Positions 1-5,090 of a DNA stretch of 6,458 nucleotides are shown here, in pieces. The number at the start of each line of letters is the position of its first letter. The first letter of the stretch is position 1. This DNA comes from Pseudomonadota bacterium. Lineage in GTDB: Bacteria > Pseudomonadota > Gammaproteobacteria > Burkholderiales > SCOH01. Position numbers and translations under genes: made by a program. The stretch covers positions 1 through 6,458 of the forward strand of contig JAUPTR010000423.1 in the NCBI GenBank assembly GCA_030917985.1, read 5' to 3'. The notes under the pieces were generated by a model. That model had not been told where the DNA came from and ran no database searches. It saw nothing but the letters and a program-made list of their open reading frames with translations.

Positions 1-678
1 GAGCTACACCTACCCCAGGCAATACAGGTCGAGCAACTCGCATTGCTGCAGCAAGCCATTCGTCTGGTAGCCAACCACATGGATCTGCTGGACGATGCCC
101 AGCACGACACGCTGACAGGGCTCTGCAACCGCAAAACCTTCGACCGTTATTTCACCCGCCTGCTGCAATGGCATGCCAACCCGGACAGCGGCGAAAACGG
201 CTATCGCCGCCGCCAGCTGCGCCCCGACAGCAGCAGCTGGCTGGGGATCATCGACATCGACCATTTCAAGCGTATCAACGATGGCTTTGGCCACCTGTAT
301 GGCGACGAAGTCTTGCTGCTGACTGCACGCAGGCTGCGTAAGGCATTCCGCTTCTGTGATCGGCTCTACCGTTTTGGCGGCGAAGAATTTGTAGTGGTGC
401 TGACACCCACCGATGCCAAATCGGCTCAGGATGTGTTCGAACGTTTTCGTTGCGATATGCAGGATGCGCTGTTTCCACAAGTGGGCAAGGTTACGGTCAG
501 CATCGGTTACACCCAGATCAGGGCCGGCACCAGCGCCAGCGGCGTGCTGGGCGAGGCAGACGAAGCGCTTTATTACGCCAAGGGCAACGGCCGCAACCAG
601 CTGTGGAATTATGAAAAACTGGTAACCGAAGGCAAGATTCAGCCCAAGGAAACCGTCACCCAGATCGACCTTTACTGA
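1..678 (+). CDS. Diguanylate cyclase, GGDEF domain (C-terminal part, 5' end off window)
   Basis: This enzyme makes cyclic di-GMP from two GTP. The reading frame is open from base 1 without a stop, so the gene begins upstream; the TTG at 43 is only an internal candidate and I do not take it as the start. The GGDEF domain opens with DTLTGLCNR (from base 106), continues with the metal-binding DIDHFK segment (253-270), and has the active-site loop GGEEF at 376-390. An RxxD inhibitory site (RFCD, 349-360) lies five residues before GGEEF, the standard spacing, so product feedback inhibition is likely retained. The domain closes with YYAKGNGRNQ, followed by a tail of about 24 residues. The sensory or membrane part that would reveal the input signal is not in the window. 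The gene converges on the LysR regulator gene, with 27 bases between the two stops. Catalytic residues look intact, so I expect an active cyclase. Confidence 0.94.
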   Translation, partial: ELHLPQAIQVEQLALLQQAIRLVANHMDLLDDAQHDTLTGLCNRKTFDRYFTRLLQWHANPDSGENGYRRRQLRPDSSSWLGIIDIDHFKRINDGFGHLYGDEVLLLTARRLRKAFRFCDRLYRFGGEEFVVVLTPTDAKSAQDVFERFRCDMQDALFPQVGKVTVSIGYTQIRAGTSASGVLGEADEALYYAKGNGRNQLWNYEKLVTEGKIQPKETVTQIDLY

Positions 679-705
679 CCCCCGCGCGTGCCATGCGAGG
701 CGCCA

Positions 706-1596
706 TCATCCCTTTGCTGCCACCTCACTCAACACAGCCGCCAGTTGCCGCGTGGCCGGCCCGGCCAGTTGTGGCTGGCCAAACATCAGATACAGCGTTG
801 CGCTGCGCCGCTGGCCGGTGTTAAGCGGCAAAGGCCGCAGCAGGCCGGCATCAATCTGCGGCTGCACCAGATGGCAGGGCAGCCAGGCAAAGCCCAGGCC
901 GGCCGACACCACGGCCAGCGAAGTGGCCATGCTGCTGACTGTCCAGCGCTGCGCAGCCCCCAGCCAGCCATGGTCGATCGGCGCGCGCGAGCCGGAATCG
1001 CGGATCACCACCTGCAGTTCACGCGCCAGATCGTCTGCACTCAGCTCACGTTCCAGCCGGTGCAAGGCGTGCTGCGGATGCGCCACCGCAACAAACTCCA
1101 CCAGCAACAAGGGATCACCCAGATAACCCACCGGCACATTGCCACCGATCACCAGATCGGCCTCACCTGTCAGCAAGGCCTCGTCGGCACCAGACAACAC
1201 CACCTCTTTCAACTGCACCCGCGTATCGCGGCACAACAAGGCAAAACGCTGCAAGGCCTGCAACAGCAAACGGGTTGGAAACGCCAGATCCACCACCAGC
1301 CGGATTTCCGGCTCCCAGCCACTGGCCATGCTGTGTGCCAGCTGCTCCAGTTGCTGCGCATCCGCCAGCAGATTGGCCGCACGTTTCAGCAACACGCGGC
1401 CGATTTCGGTCAGCTGTGCGCGGCGCCCATCGATTTGCAACAGCGGCACGCCCAGTTGCTCCTGCAGCCTGGCCACGGCGTAGCTGACTGCCGACTGGCT
1501 GCGATGCAACGCCTCGGCCGCCGCGGCAAAACTGCCGTGCTCAACAATGGCCTGCAGCACTGCCCATTGCTCCAGAGATGTTTTTGGAATCGTCAT
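706..1596 (-). CDS. LysR-family transcriptional regulator
   Basis: A 296-residue protein of normal LysR length. Residues 8-66 form the winged helix-turn-helix: LEQWAVLQAIVEHGSF, then AAAAEALHRSQSAVSYAVARL (the helix-turn-helix proper, about 22-45), then LGVPLLQIDGRRAQLTEIG. A linker helix follows, then the effector-binding domain from about residue 92 to 290. The start ATG (1594-1596) gives the usual short N-terminus before the helix-turn-helix; no clear Shine-Dalgarno sequence precedes it. The gene is divergent from the azoreductase gene across 108 bases, the classic LysR arrangement in which the regulator controls its neighbour and itself. The effector cannot be read from sequence; context suggests a quinone, nitroaromatic or other electrophile (inference). 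E. coli YhaJ, a LysR protein beside the pirin gene yhaK, is a loose precedent. The opposite strand carries an open frame longer than this gene (688-1653), but it is low-complexity Gln/His/Arg-rich and not credible. Confidence 0.93.
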   Translation of the reverse strand: MTIPKTSLEQWAVLQAIVEHGSFAAAAEALHRSQSAVSYAVARLQEQLGVPLLQIDGRRAQLTEIGRVLLKRAANLLADAQQLEQLAHSMASGWEPEIRLVVDLAFPTRLLLQALQRFALLCRDTRVQLKEVVLSGADEALLTGEADLVIGGNVPVGYLGDPLLLVEFVAVAHPQHALHRLERELSADDLARELQVVIRDSGSRAPIDHGWLGAAQRWTVSSMATSLAVVSAGLGFAWLPCHLVQPQIDAGLLRPLPLNTGQRRSATLYLMFGQPQLAGPATRQLAAVLSEVAAKG

Positions 1597-1598
1597 TT

Positions 1599-1613
1599 AT
1601 CAAATTTTTCGAT
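1599..1613. promoter_or_regulatory. Possible LysR box (ATC-N9-GAT)
   Basis: The sequence has ATC and GAT ends separated by nine bases and contains the T-N11-A spacing typical of LysR binding sites (T1600, A1612). It sits immediately upstream of the regulator's start codon. The symmetry is only three bases per arm, so chance occurrence is quite possible. Its centre is 65 bp from the centre of the stronger palindrome at 1664-1678. Confidence 0.25.
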
Positions 1614-1663
1614 CAATAACGCCAATATTTTGCGCTTTTTTATCGATTTATAAAACCATACTA

Positions 1664-1678
1664 TTTGACTCAGTCAAA
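1664..1678. promoter_or_regulatory. Perfect 15-base palindrome, candidate LysR operator
   Basis: TTTGACT-C-AGTCAAA is a perfect 7-1-7 inverted repeat and includes the T-N11-A core (T1665 to A1677) characteristic of LysR-family sites. It ends 26 bases before the azoR start codon and 12 bases before its ribosome binding site, and it overlaps the candidate -35 of the lysR gene. That position would suit autorepression of lysR or direct control of azoR. The palindrome is seen directly; the binding protein is inferred from adjacency. Confidence 0.5.
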
Positions 1679-1690
1679 CGGCCCAACCAA

Positions 1691-1697
1691 AAAGGAG
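1691..1697 (+). promoter_or_regulatory. Ribosome binding site of azoR
   Basis: AAAGGAG is a strong Shine-Dalgarno sequence seven bases before the ATG at 1705. It fixes the azoR start. Confidence 0.85.
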
Positions 1698-1704
1698 TCA
1701 GATC

Positions 1705-2316
1705 ATGCAAACCACCAGCAAAACAATCCTGCAAATCAACAGCAGCGCCCGCAGCAATGGCAACGCCAACGCCCTCGCCGATCAGTTTGTCGGTGAATGG
1801 TTGGCAACCCACACGCAGGACAGACCGGTCAAACGCGACGTCGGCGCCAATCCGCTGCCGCACCTGACTGAAGAGCTGATCGGCGCATTTTTCACCCCGG
1901 CCGAGCAGCGCACAGCCGAACAGGCCGCGCTGGTACAACGCTCGGATCAGTTGATTGCCGAACTGCAGGCCGCCGACGTGCTGGTGTTGGGAGTGCCGAT
2001 GTACAACTTCGGCATTCCCTCGACACTGAAAAGCTATTTCGACCATATTGCCCGTGCCGGTGTCACTTTCCGCTACACCGCCAACGGCCCGGAGGGTCTG
2101 GTCACAGGCAAAAAAGCCTACATTCTGGCGGCACGCGGCGGTTTGTATCAGGGCACGCCGAAAGACACCCAGACCGGCTATCTGCGAGACTTCCTCGCTT
2201 TCATCGGCATCAGCGATGTTGAATTCATCTACGCCGAAGGCCTGAACATGGGCGCAGAGCAGCACGATCAGGCGAAAGCCGCTGCGCAGCAACGGATAAC
2301 CGAACTGGCACATTGA
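1705..2316 (+). CDS. azoR: FMN-dependent NADH-azoreductase (flavodoxin-fold quinone reductase)
   Basis: A cytoplasmic homodimeric flavoenzyme that reduces azo compounds and, probably more relevant physiologically, quinones by two-electron transfer from NAD(P)H. At 203 residues it matches the AzoR/AcpD family (about 200). Visible landmarks: the N-terminal strand and phosphate-binding loop ILQINSSARSNGN (8-20), the FMN-contacting PMYNFGIPSTLKSYFDHI (98-115), and TGKKAYILAARGGLY (134-148), the second flavin-binding region. A strong Shine-Dalgarno sequence supports the ATG start. Divergent from a LysR gene, which probably regulates it, and followed after 201 bases by a pirin gene on the same strand. 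The gap contains REP-like hairpins, so cotranscription with pirin is possible but not shown. The physiological substrate is not determined by sequence. Confidence 0.93.
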   Translation: MQTTSKTILQINSSARSNGNANALADQFVGEWLATHTQDRPVKRDVGANPLPHLTEELIGAFFTPAEQRTAEQAALVQRSDQLIAELQAADVLVLGVPMYNFGIPSTLKSYFDHIARAGVTFRYTANGPEGLVTGKKAYILAARGGLYQGTPKDTQTGYLRDFLAFIGISDVEFIYAEGLNMGAEQHDQAKAAAQQRITELAH

Positions 2317-2347
2317 TACCCCACTCCCCAGCCCTCGGACAAATCAG

Positions 2348-2373
2348 CCAGCCAATCAGCCGGGCCGGGCTGG
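2348..2373. repeat. Small inverted repeat after azoR
   Basis: CCAGCC (2348-2353) and GGCTGG (2368-2373) form a GC-rich 6-bp stem 32 bases after the azoR stop. No T-run follows, so it is a poor intrinsic terminator. It is directly followed by a second hairpin. Confidence 0.4.
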
Positions 2374-2391
2374 TCGCCGCTTATCCGGCGA
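2374..2391. repeat. Small hairpin TCGCCG-N6-CGGCGA
   Basis: A perfect 6-bp stem with loop CTTATC, immediately adjacent to the preceding inverted repeat. It lacks a T-run. The two hairpins may act together as a 3' stabiliser or weak terminator of azoR, or may be decayed parts of the repeat cluster that follows. Confidence 0.4.
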
Positions 2392-2404
2392 GGGGAGAGG
2401 ACGC

Positions 2405-2472
2405 GTAGGTCGGACTTCAGTCCGACGCGGAGCCAAACGCAGGCGACAGCGCCGGCCTGAAGTCCGACCGAC
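2405..2472. repeat. Pair of inverted REP-like elements (BIME-like)
   Basis: The first unit (2405-2426) is GTAG followed by the near-palindrome GTCGGACTTCAGTCCGAC, with 8-bp arms around a two-base centre. The second unit (2451-2472) is on the minus strand: GTCG followed by GTCGGACTTCAGGCCGGC, an imperfect version of the same hairpin. The two share 13 identical bases in opposite orientation (2408-2420 and 2457-2469) and are separated by 24 bases. A GTAG-type tetranucleotide 5' of a short hairpin is the hallmark of REP sequences mobilised by REP-associated tyrosine transposases (established for E. coli and Pseudomonas). No such transposase gene is in this window. The pair may stabilise the azoR message or separate azoR and pirin transcription. 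Confidence 0.75.
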
Positions 2473-2504
2473 AAAACCCAATAAACCCAGGCAACACACA
2501 AGCG

Positions 2505-2510
2505 AAAGGA
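2505..2510 (+). promoter_or_regulatory. Ribosome binding site of the pirin gene
   Basis: AAAGGA seven bases before the ATG at 2518 supports that start. Confidence 0.75.
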
Positions 2511-2517
2511 CACCATC

Positions 2518-3228
2518 ATGATCACCCTGCGCCCCGCCGCCGAACGCGGCCAGGCCAGCTACGGCTGGCTGGATACCAGGCACTCGTTCTCGTTCGCCAG
2601 TTATTACGATCGCAACCACATGCACTGGGGCCCGCTGCGAGTGATCAACGACGACATCATCGCCGGTGGCGGCGGGTTTGATACCCACCCGCACCACGAT
2701 ATGGAAATCCTTACCTACGTGCTGTCGGGCGCGCTGCAACACCGCGATTCACTCGGCACCGGCTCGGTCATCCGCCCTGGCGAGGTGCAGCTGATGAGCG
2801 CCGGTCACGGCATCGCCCACAGCGAATTCAACCATTCAGATAGCGAGCCGGTGCACCTGCTGCAGATCTGGATCATGCCGAAATTTACCGGCGTCAAACC
2901 CGGCTACCAGCAGACTGAATTCGCGGCAGCAGAAAAACGCGGCAAATTGCGGCTGGTGGCATCCGGCGATGGCGCCGAGGGCTCGGTGAAAATGTGGCAG
3001 GATGCCAAGGTGTATGCCGCACTGATTGATGGTAATGAAAGCGTCACCCACGCCACCGATCCGCAGCGGCACGTCTACATCCACATCGCCCGTGGCAGCG
3101 TGCACCTCAACGGCCAGCCGCTGCAGGCCGGCGATGGAGCCAGGATACTTGGCGAAAGCGCGCTGACGCTGGATCAGGGGCAGGATGCGGAGGTGTTGGT
3201 GTTTGATATGGCGTGGGACGGCCGATAA
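2518..3228 (+). CDS. Pirin-family protein (YhhW-like bicupin, possible quercetin 2,3-dioxygenase)
   Basis: A 236-residue protein of the pirin family, close in length to E. coli YhhW. The N-terminal cupin carries the metal site in family-standard positions: H57 and H59 within GGFDTHPHHDMEILTYVLSG, and H101 and E103 within SAGHGIAHSE. The C-terminal cupin runs from about residue 140 to the end (QRHVYIHIARGSVHLNGQPL, then DAEVLVFDMA). All four metal ligands are present, so a mononuclear metal (Fe, Ni or similar) is expected. YhhW cleaves quercetin in vitro, but the natural substrate of bacterial pirins is generally unknown. The start is supported by AAAGGA. Its place downstream of azoR and a LysR gene suggests a role in redox or aromatic-compound stress; this is inference from context. 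Confidence 0.92.
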   Translation: MITLRPAAERGQASYGWLDTRHSFSFASYYDRNHMHWGPLRVINDDIIAGGGGFDTHPHHDMEILTYVLSGALQHRDSLGTGSVIRPGEVQLMSAGHGIAHSEFNHSDSEPVHLLQIWIMPKFTGVKPGYQQTEFAAAEKRGKLRLVASGDGAEGSVKMWQDAKVYAALIDGNESVTHATDPQRHVYIHIARGSVHLNGQPLQAGDGARILGESALTLDQGQDAEVLVFDMAWDGR

Positions 3229-3252
3229 ACACCAGCCCCTGCAACACCCAGG

Positions 3253-3316
3253 CTGCAAGCCGCATCCATATTGGCTTACAGGCCGGTCTGCAGCCCAATA
3301 TGGGTGCGGCTTGCAG
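3253..3316. repeat. 64-base near-perfect hairpin element
   Basis: Two 22-base arms, 3253-3274 and 3295-3316, are complementary except for one T/G position that would be a wobble pair in RNA. A 20-base centre contains CTTACAGGCCGGTCTGCAGC. The ends are CTGCAAG and CTTGCAG. A 12-base motif, GGCTTRCAGGCC, occurs twice in direct orientation (3273-3284 and 3308-3319). No T-run follows on either side. It begins 24 bases after the pirin stop and could end or stabilise that transcript. An element of identical length and matching ends lies at 5016-5079. Confidence 0.75.
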
Positions 3317-3387
3317 GCCAATGCATGAATGGCGCGCCAATAGCCAAACCGTGGCCCTTGCCTTACACTCAATAAATCAAGACAGGC

Positions 3388-3392
3388 AGGAG
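3388..3392 (+). promoter_or_regulatory. Ribosome binding site of the CDF-like gene
   Basis: AGGAG lies five bases before the ATG at 3398 and supports the start that includes the N-terminal Cys-x-Cys motif. Confidence 0.7.
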
Positions 3393-3397
3393 TACGC

Positions 3398-3994
3398 ATG
3401 GCAGGCTGCGGCTGTGAAATGCAGGCAATACAAAACCGGCAGCAACGTAAAACCCTGCAACTGGTCTTGGCCATCAATGCCCTGATGTTCATGTTTGAAG
3501 CCAGCATCGGCTGGTGGGCGCAATCCACCGGGCTGATTGCCGATTCGCTGGACATGTTTGCCGATGCCGCTGTCTACGGCATCAGCCTGTATGCGGTGGG
3601 CAAAAGTTGTGATGCCAAACAGCGCGCGGCGCGCCTGAGTGGTTATGGCCAGATCGCACTGGCGCTGCTGGCATTGGGCGATGTATTGCGGCGTGTGTTT
3701 CAGGGCAGCGAGCCGGTCAGCCTGCTGATGATGGGCGTGGGCCTGGTGGCGCTGCTGGCCAATGCCACCTGCCTGACACTGATCAGCAAACATCGGCAGG
3801 ACGGCGCACACATGCGTGCCGCGCATATTTTTTCCAAGAATGACGTGATCGCCAATCTCGGCGTGATTCTGGCCGGCGCGCTGGTGTGGTGGCAACACAG
3901 CCCGTATCCGGATTTGATCATCGGCAGCGTGATTGCGCTGATTGTGCTGCGCGGCGGCCTCAGTATTCTGCGTGGCGATGACGACGACGATTGA
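3398..3994 (+). CDS. Short cation diffusion facilitator-like membrane protein
   Basis: A 198-residue protein resembling the transmembrane domain of CDF metal exporters (CzcD/ZitB/YiiP type). About six hydrophobic segments are visible (roughly 20-42, 45-67, 84-101, 108-130, 150-166, 172-191). The second carries ADSLDMFADAAVYG, whose D52 and D56 align with the metal-binding DxxxD or HxxxD pair. The fifth begins with FSKNDVIANLG: D149 is kept, but the usual His four residues earlier is Phe. The cytoplasmic C-terminal domain of normal CDF proteins (about 290-320 residues) is absent; the frame stops right after the last membrane segment with five consecutive Asp. The N-terminus is MAGCGCE, a Cys-x-Cys motif that could bind metal. 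Short CDF-like proteins of this kind are annotated as 'cation transporter' in many proteobacteria, so this is probably a natural form rather than a broken gene. The substrate is unknown. The gene stands alone, with a long hairpin upstream and miaA downstream. Confidence 0.8.
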   Translation: MAGCGCEMQAIQNRQQRKTLQLVLAINALMFMFEASIGWWAQSTGLIADSLDMFADAAVYGISLYAVGKSCDAKQRAARLSGYGQIALALLALGDVLRRVFQGSEPVSLLMMGVGLVALLANATCLTLISKHRQDGAHMRAAHIFSKNDVIANLGVILAGALVWWQHSPYPDLIIGSVIALIVLRGGLSILRGDDDDD

Positions 3995-3998
3995 TTCG

Positions 3999-4025
3999 CT
4001 GACAACCGCGCCGCCACTTTATAAT
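3999..4025 (+). promoter_or_regulatory. Promoter of miaA
   Basis: A perfect -10 hexamer TATAAT (4020-4025) is preceded by CTGACA (3999-4004, five of six matches to the -35 consensus) with a short 15-base spacer. Transcription would start near 4032, about 23 bases before the miaA ATG. The promoter begins only five bases after the CDF-like gene's stop, so miaA probably has its own transcript. The -10 is clear; the -35 assignment is less certain. Confidence 0.65.
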
Positions 4026-4054
4026 CCGCCCCTTGATTCTGCCATCGAACCGCC

Positions 4055-5008
4055 ATGACCTCTCCCCTGCCCCCCGCGATATTCCTGATGGGCCCCACCG
4101 CCAGCGGCAAGACTGGCGCAGCGGTGGAGCTGGTGCAGCAATTGCCGCTGGAGCTGATCAGCGTTGACTCGGCACTGGTGTTTCGCGGCATGGATATCGG
4201 CACCGCCAAGCCCGATCAGGCCACGCTGGCGCAGGCGCCGCATTTACTGATCGACATCATCGACCCTACCGAGAGTTATTCCGCCGCCCAGTTTCGCAGC
4301 GATGCGCTGCAGTTGATGGCCGAGATCACGTCACGTGGCAAGGTGCCGCTGCTGGTGGGCGGCACCATGTTGTATTACCAGGCACTGCAACAAGGTTTAT
4401 CGGATTTGCCACAGGCCGACCCGGCGCTGCGTGCCGAACTGGATGCACAGGCAGCGGAGATTGGCTGGCCGGCGATGCACGCCGAGCTCGCGCGGCTTGA
4501 TCCGCCGACTGCGGCGCGGTTGAAGCCGAACGATTCGCAACGCATCCAGCGCGCGCTGGAGGTGATCCGCCTCAGTGGCGAGCCGATGTCGGTGCTGCTA
4601 GCGCGGCAAACCGCCGAACCGCTGCCCTACAACTTGCTGAAAATCGCGCTACAGCCATCGGAGCGCGCGGCGCTGCACCAGCGTATCGAACAGCGTTTTG
4701 ACCTGATGCTGCAACAGGGGCTGGAAGCCGAAGTCAGCCGACTGCGGCAGCAATTTCCCGAGCTGCACCTGAACCTGCCCTCGATGCGCTGCGTTGGCTA
4801 CCGGCAGATGTGGGAATACCAGGACGGCGAAGTGGATTACGCAACCATGCGTGACAAGGGGATTTTTGCCACGCGCCAGCTGTGCAAGCGGCAACTGACC
4901 TGGCTGCGCGGCATGGATGATACGCTTGAGGTGGAGTGCCTGGCAGCGGGGCTGACCGGGCGGATCAGGGACTTGATCCAGGCCTTCCTGCCGGCACCCA
5001 GCCAATAA
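4055..5008 (+). CDS. miaA: tRNA dimethylallyltransferase
   Basis: Transfers a dimethylallyl group from dimethylallyl diphosphate to N6 of adenosine 37 in tRNAs reading codons that begin with U (i6A37), the first step towards ms2i6A; the modification aids decoding. The 317 residues match the usual length (E. coli 316). Landmarks: P-loop GPTASGKT (13-20), SVDSALVFRGMDIGTAKPD (36-54) with the catalytic Asp38, DIIDPTESYSAAQF (67-80), LLVGGTMLYYQAL (99-111), the NDSQRIQRALEV segment (about 159-170), and MRCVGYRQMWEY followed by FATRQLCKRQLTWLRG near the C-terminus. The ATG at 4055 is the first after an in-frame TGA at 4034-4036, so the start is well fixed, although no Shine-Dalgarno sequence is visible. 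It is not next to mutL or hfq, its common partners elsewhere, and appears to be a single-gene unit. It converges on the REC-EAL gene. Confidence 0.97.
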   Translation: MTSPLPPAIFLMGPTASGKTGAAVELVQQLPLELISVDSALVFRGMDIGTAKPDQATLAQAPHLLIDIIDPTESYSAAQFRSDALQLMAEITSRGKVPLLVGGTMLYYQALQQGLSDLPQADPALRAELDAQAAEIGWPAMHAELARLDPPTAARLKPNDSQRIQRALEVIRLSGEPMSVLLARQTAEPLPYNLLKIALQPSERAALHQRIEQRFDLMLQQGLEAEVSRLRQQFPELHLNLPSMRCVGYRQMWEYQDGEVDYATMRDKGIFATRQLCKRQLTWLRGMDDTLEVECLAAGLTGRIRDLIQAFLPAPSQ

Positions 5009-5015
5009 CCCTGCC

Positions 5016-5079
5016 CTGCAAGGCAAGCTGGGCGCGGTCTGCAGCCTGGCCAGCAGGGCGCATCCAGCCGGCCTTGCAG
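5016..5079. repeat. 64-base imperfect palindromic element between convergent genes
   Basis: Outer arms CTGCAAGGC (5016-5024) and GCCTTGCAG (5071-5079) pair perfectly over 9 bp. Further partial pairing follows inside (GCTGGGCGC against GCGCATCCAGC). The element fills most of the 82-base gap between the miaA stop and the stop of the minus-strand REC-EAL gene, a position where a bidirectional terminator is expected, but there is no T-run on either side. It has the same length and the same CTGCAAG/CTTGCAG ends as the hairpin at 3253-3316 and shares the internal 12-mer CGGTCTGCAGCC (5035-5046 and 3284-3295). Confidence 0.65.
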
Positions 5080-5090
5080 CTTGATGCGGT

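Larger units (their letters stand above)
1597..1704. promoter_or_regulatory. Divergent lysR/azoR promoter region
   Basis: This 108-base gap is clearly richer in A and T than its surroundings and must carry the promoters of both divergent genes. On the minus strand, TTGACT (plus-strand 1672-1677) and TATAAA (plus-strand 1647-1652) lie 19 bases apart and could be the regulator's -35 and -10, with an over-long spacer. On the plus strand, TATAAA (1649-1654) or TACTAT (1659-1664) could be the azoR -10; neither has a good -35, as expected for an activated promoter. A further dyad, TTTTAT-N6-ATAAAA, lies at 1638-1655. The exact promoter assignment is inference. Confidence 0.6.

Noticed and set aside
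688..1653. A 321-codon open frame on the plus strand, antisense to and longer than the LysR gene
   Set aside because: Its translation is Gln/His/Arg-rich low complexity with no recognisable domain, whereas the minus strand encodes a textbook LysR protein over the same bases. It is a composition shadow.
1648..2313. A 221-codon minus-strand frame opposite azoR
   Set aside because: It mirrors azoR almost end to end, has no family signature, and would run through the divergent promoter region.
3253..3316. Intrinsic transcription terminator of the pirin gene
   Set aside because: The stem is long and strong, but no T-run follows it on either strand, so a standard Rho-independent terminator cannot be claimed.
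3330..3339. Palindrome TGGCGCGCCA upstream of the CDF-like gene as an operator
   Set aside because: Short self-complementary GC runs are expected by chance at this composition, and nothing else links it to regulation.
2836..3555. A 239-codon minus-strand frame spanning pirin, the hairpin gap and the start of the CDF-like gene
   Set aside because: It crosses two well-supported genes and the palindromic element and has no recognisable domain.
3398..3994. CDF-like gene as a frameshifted or truncated pseudogene
   Set aside because: The frame stops cleanly after the last membrane segment, and the following bases are a promoter and miaA, with no remnant of a C-terminal CDF domain. Short CDF forms are known.
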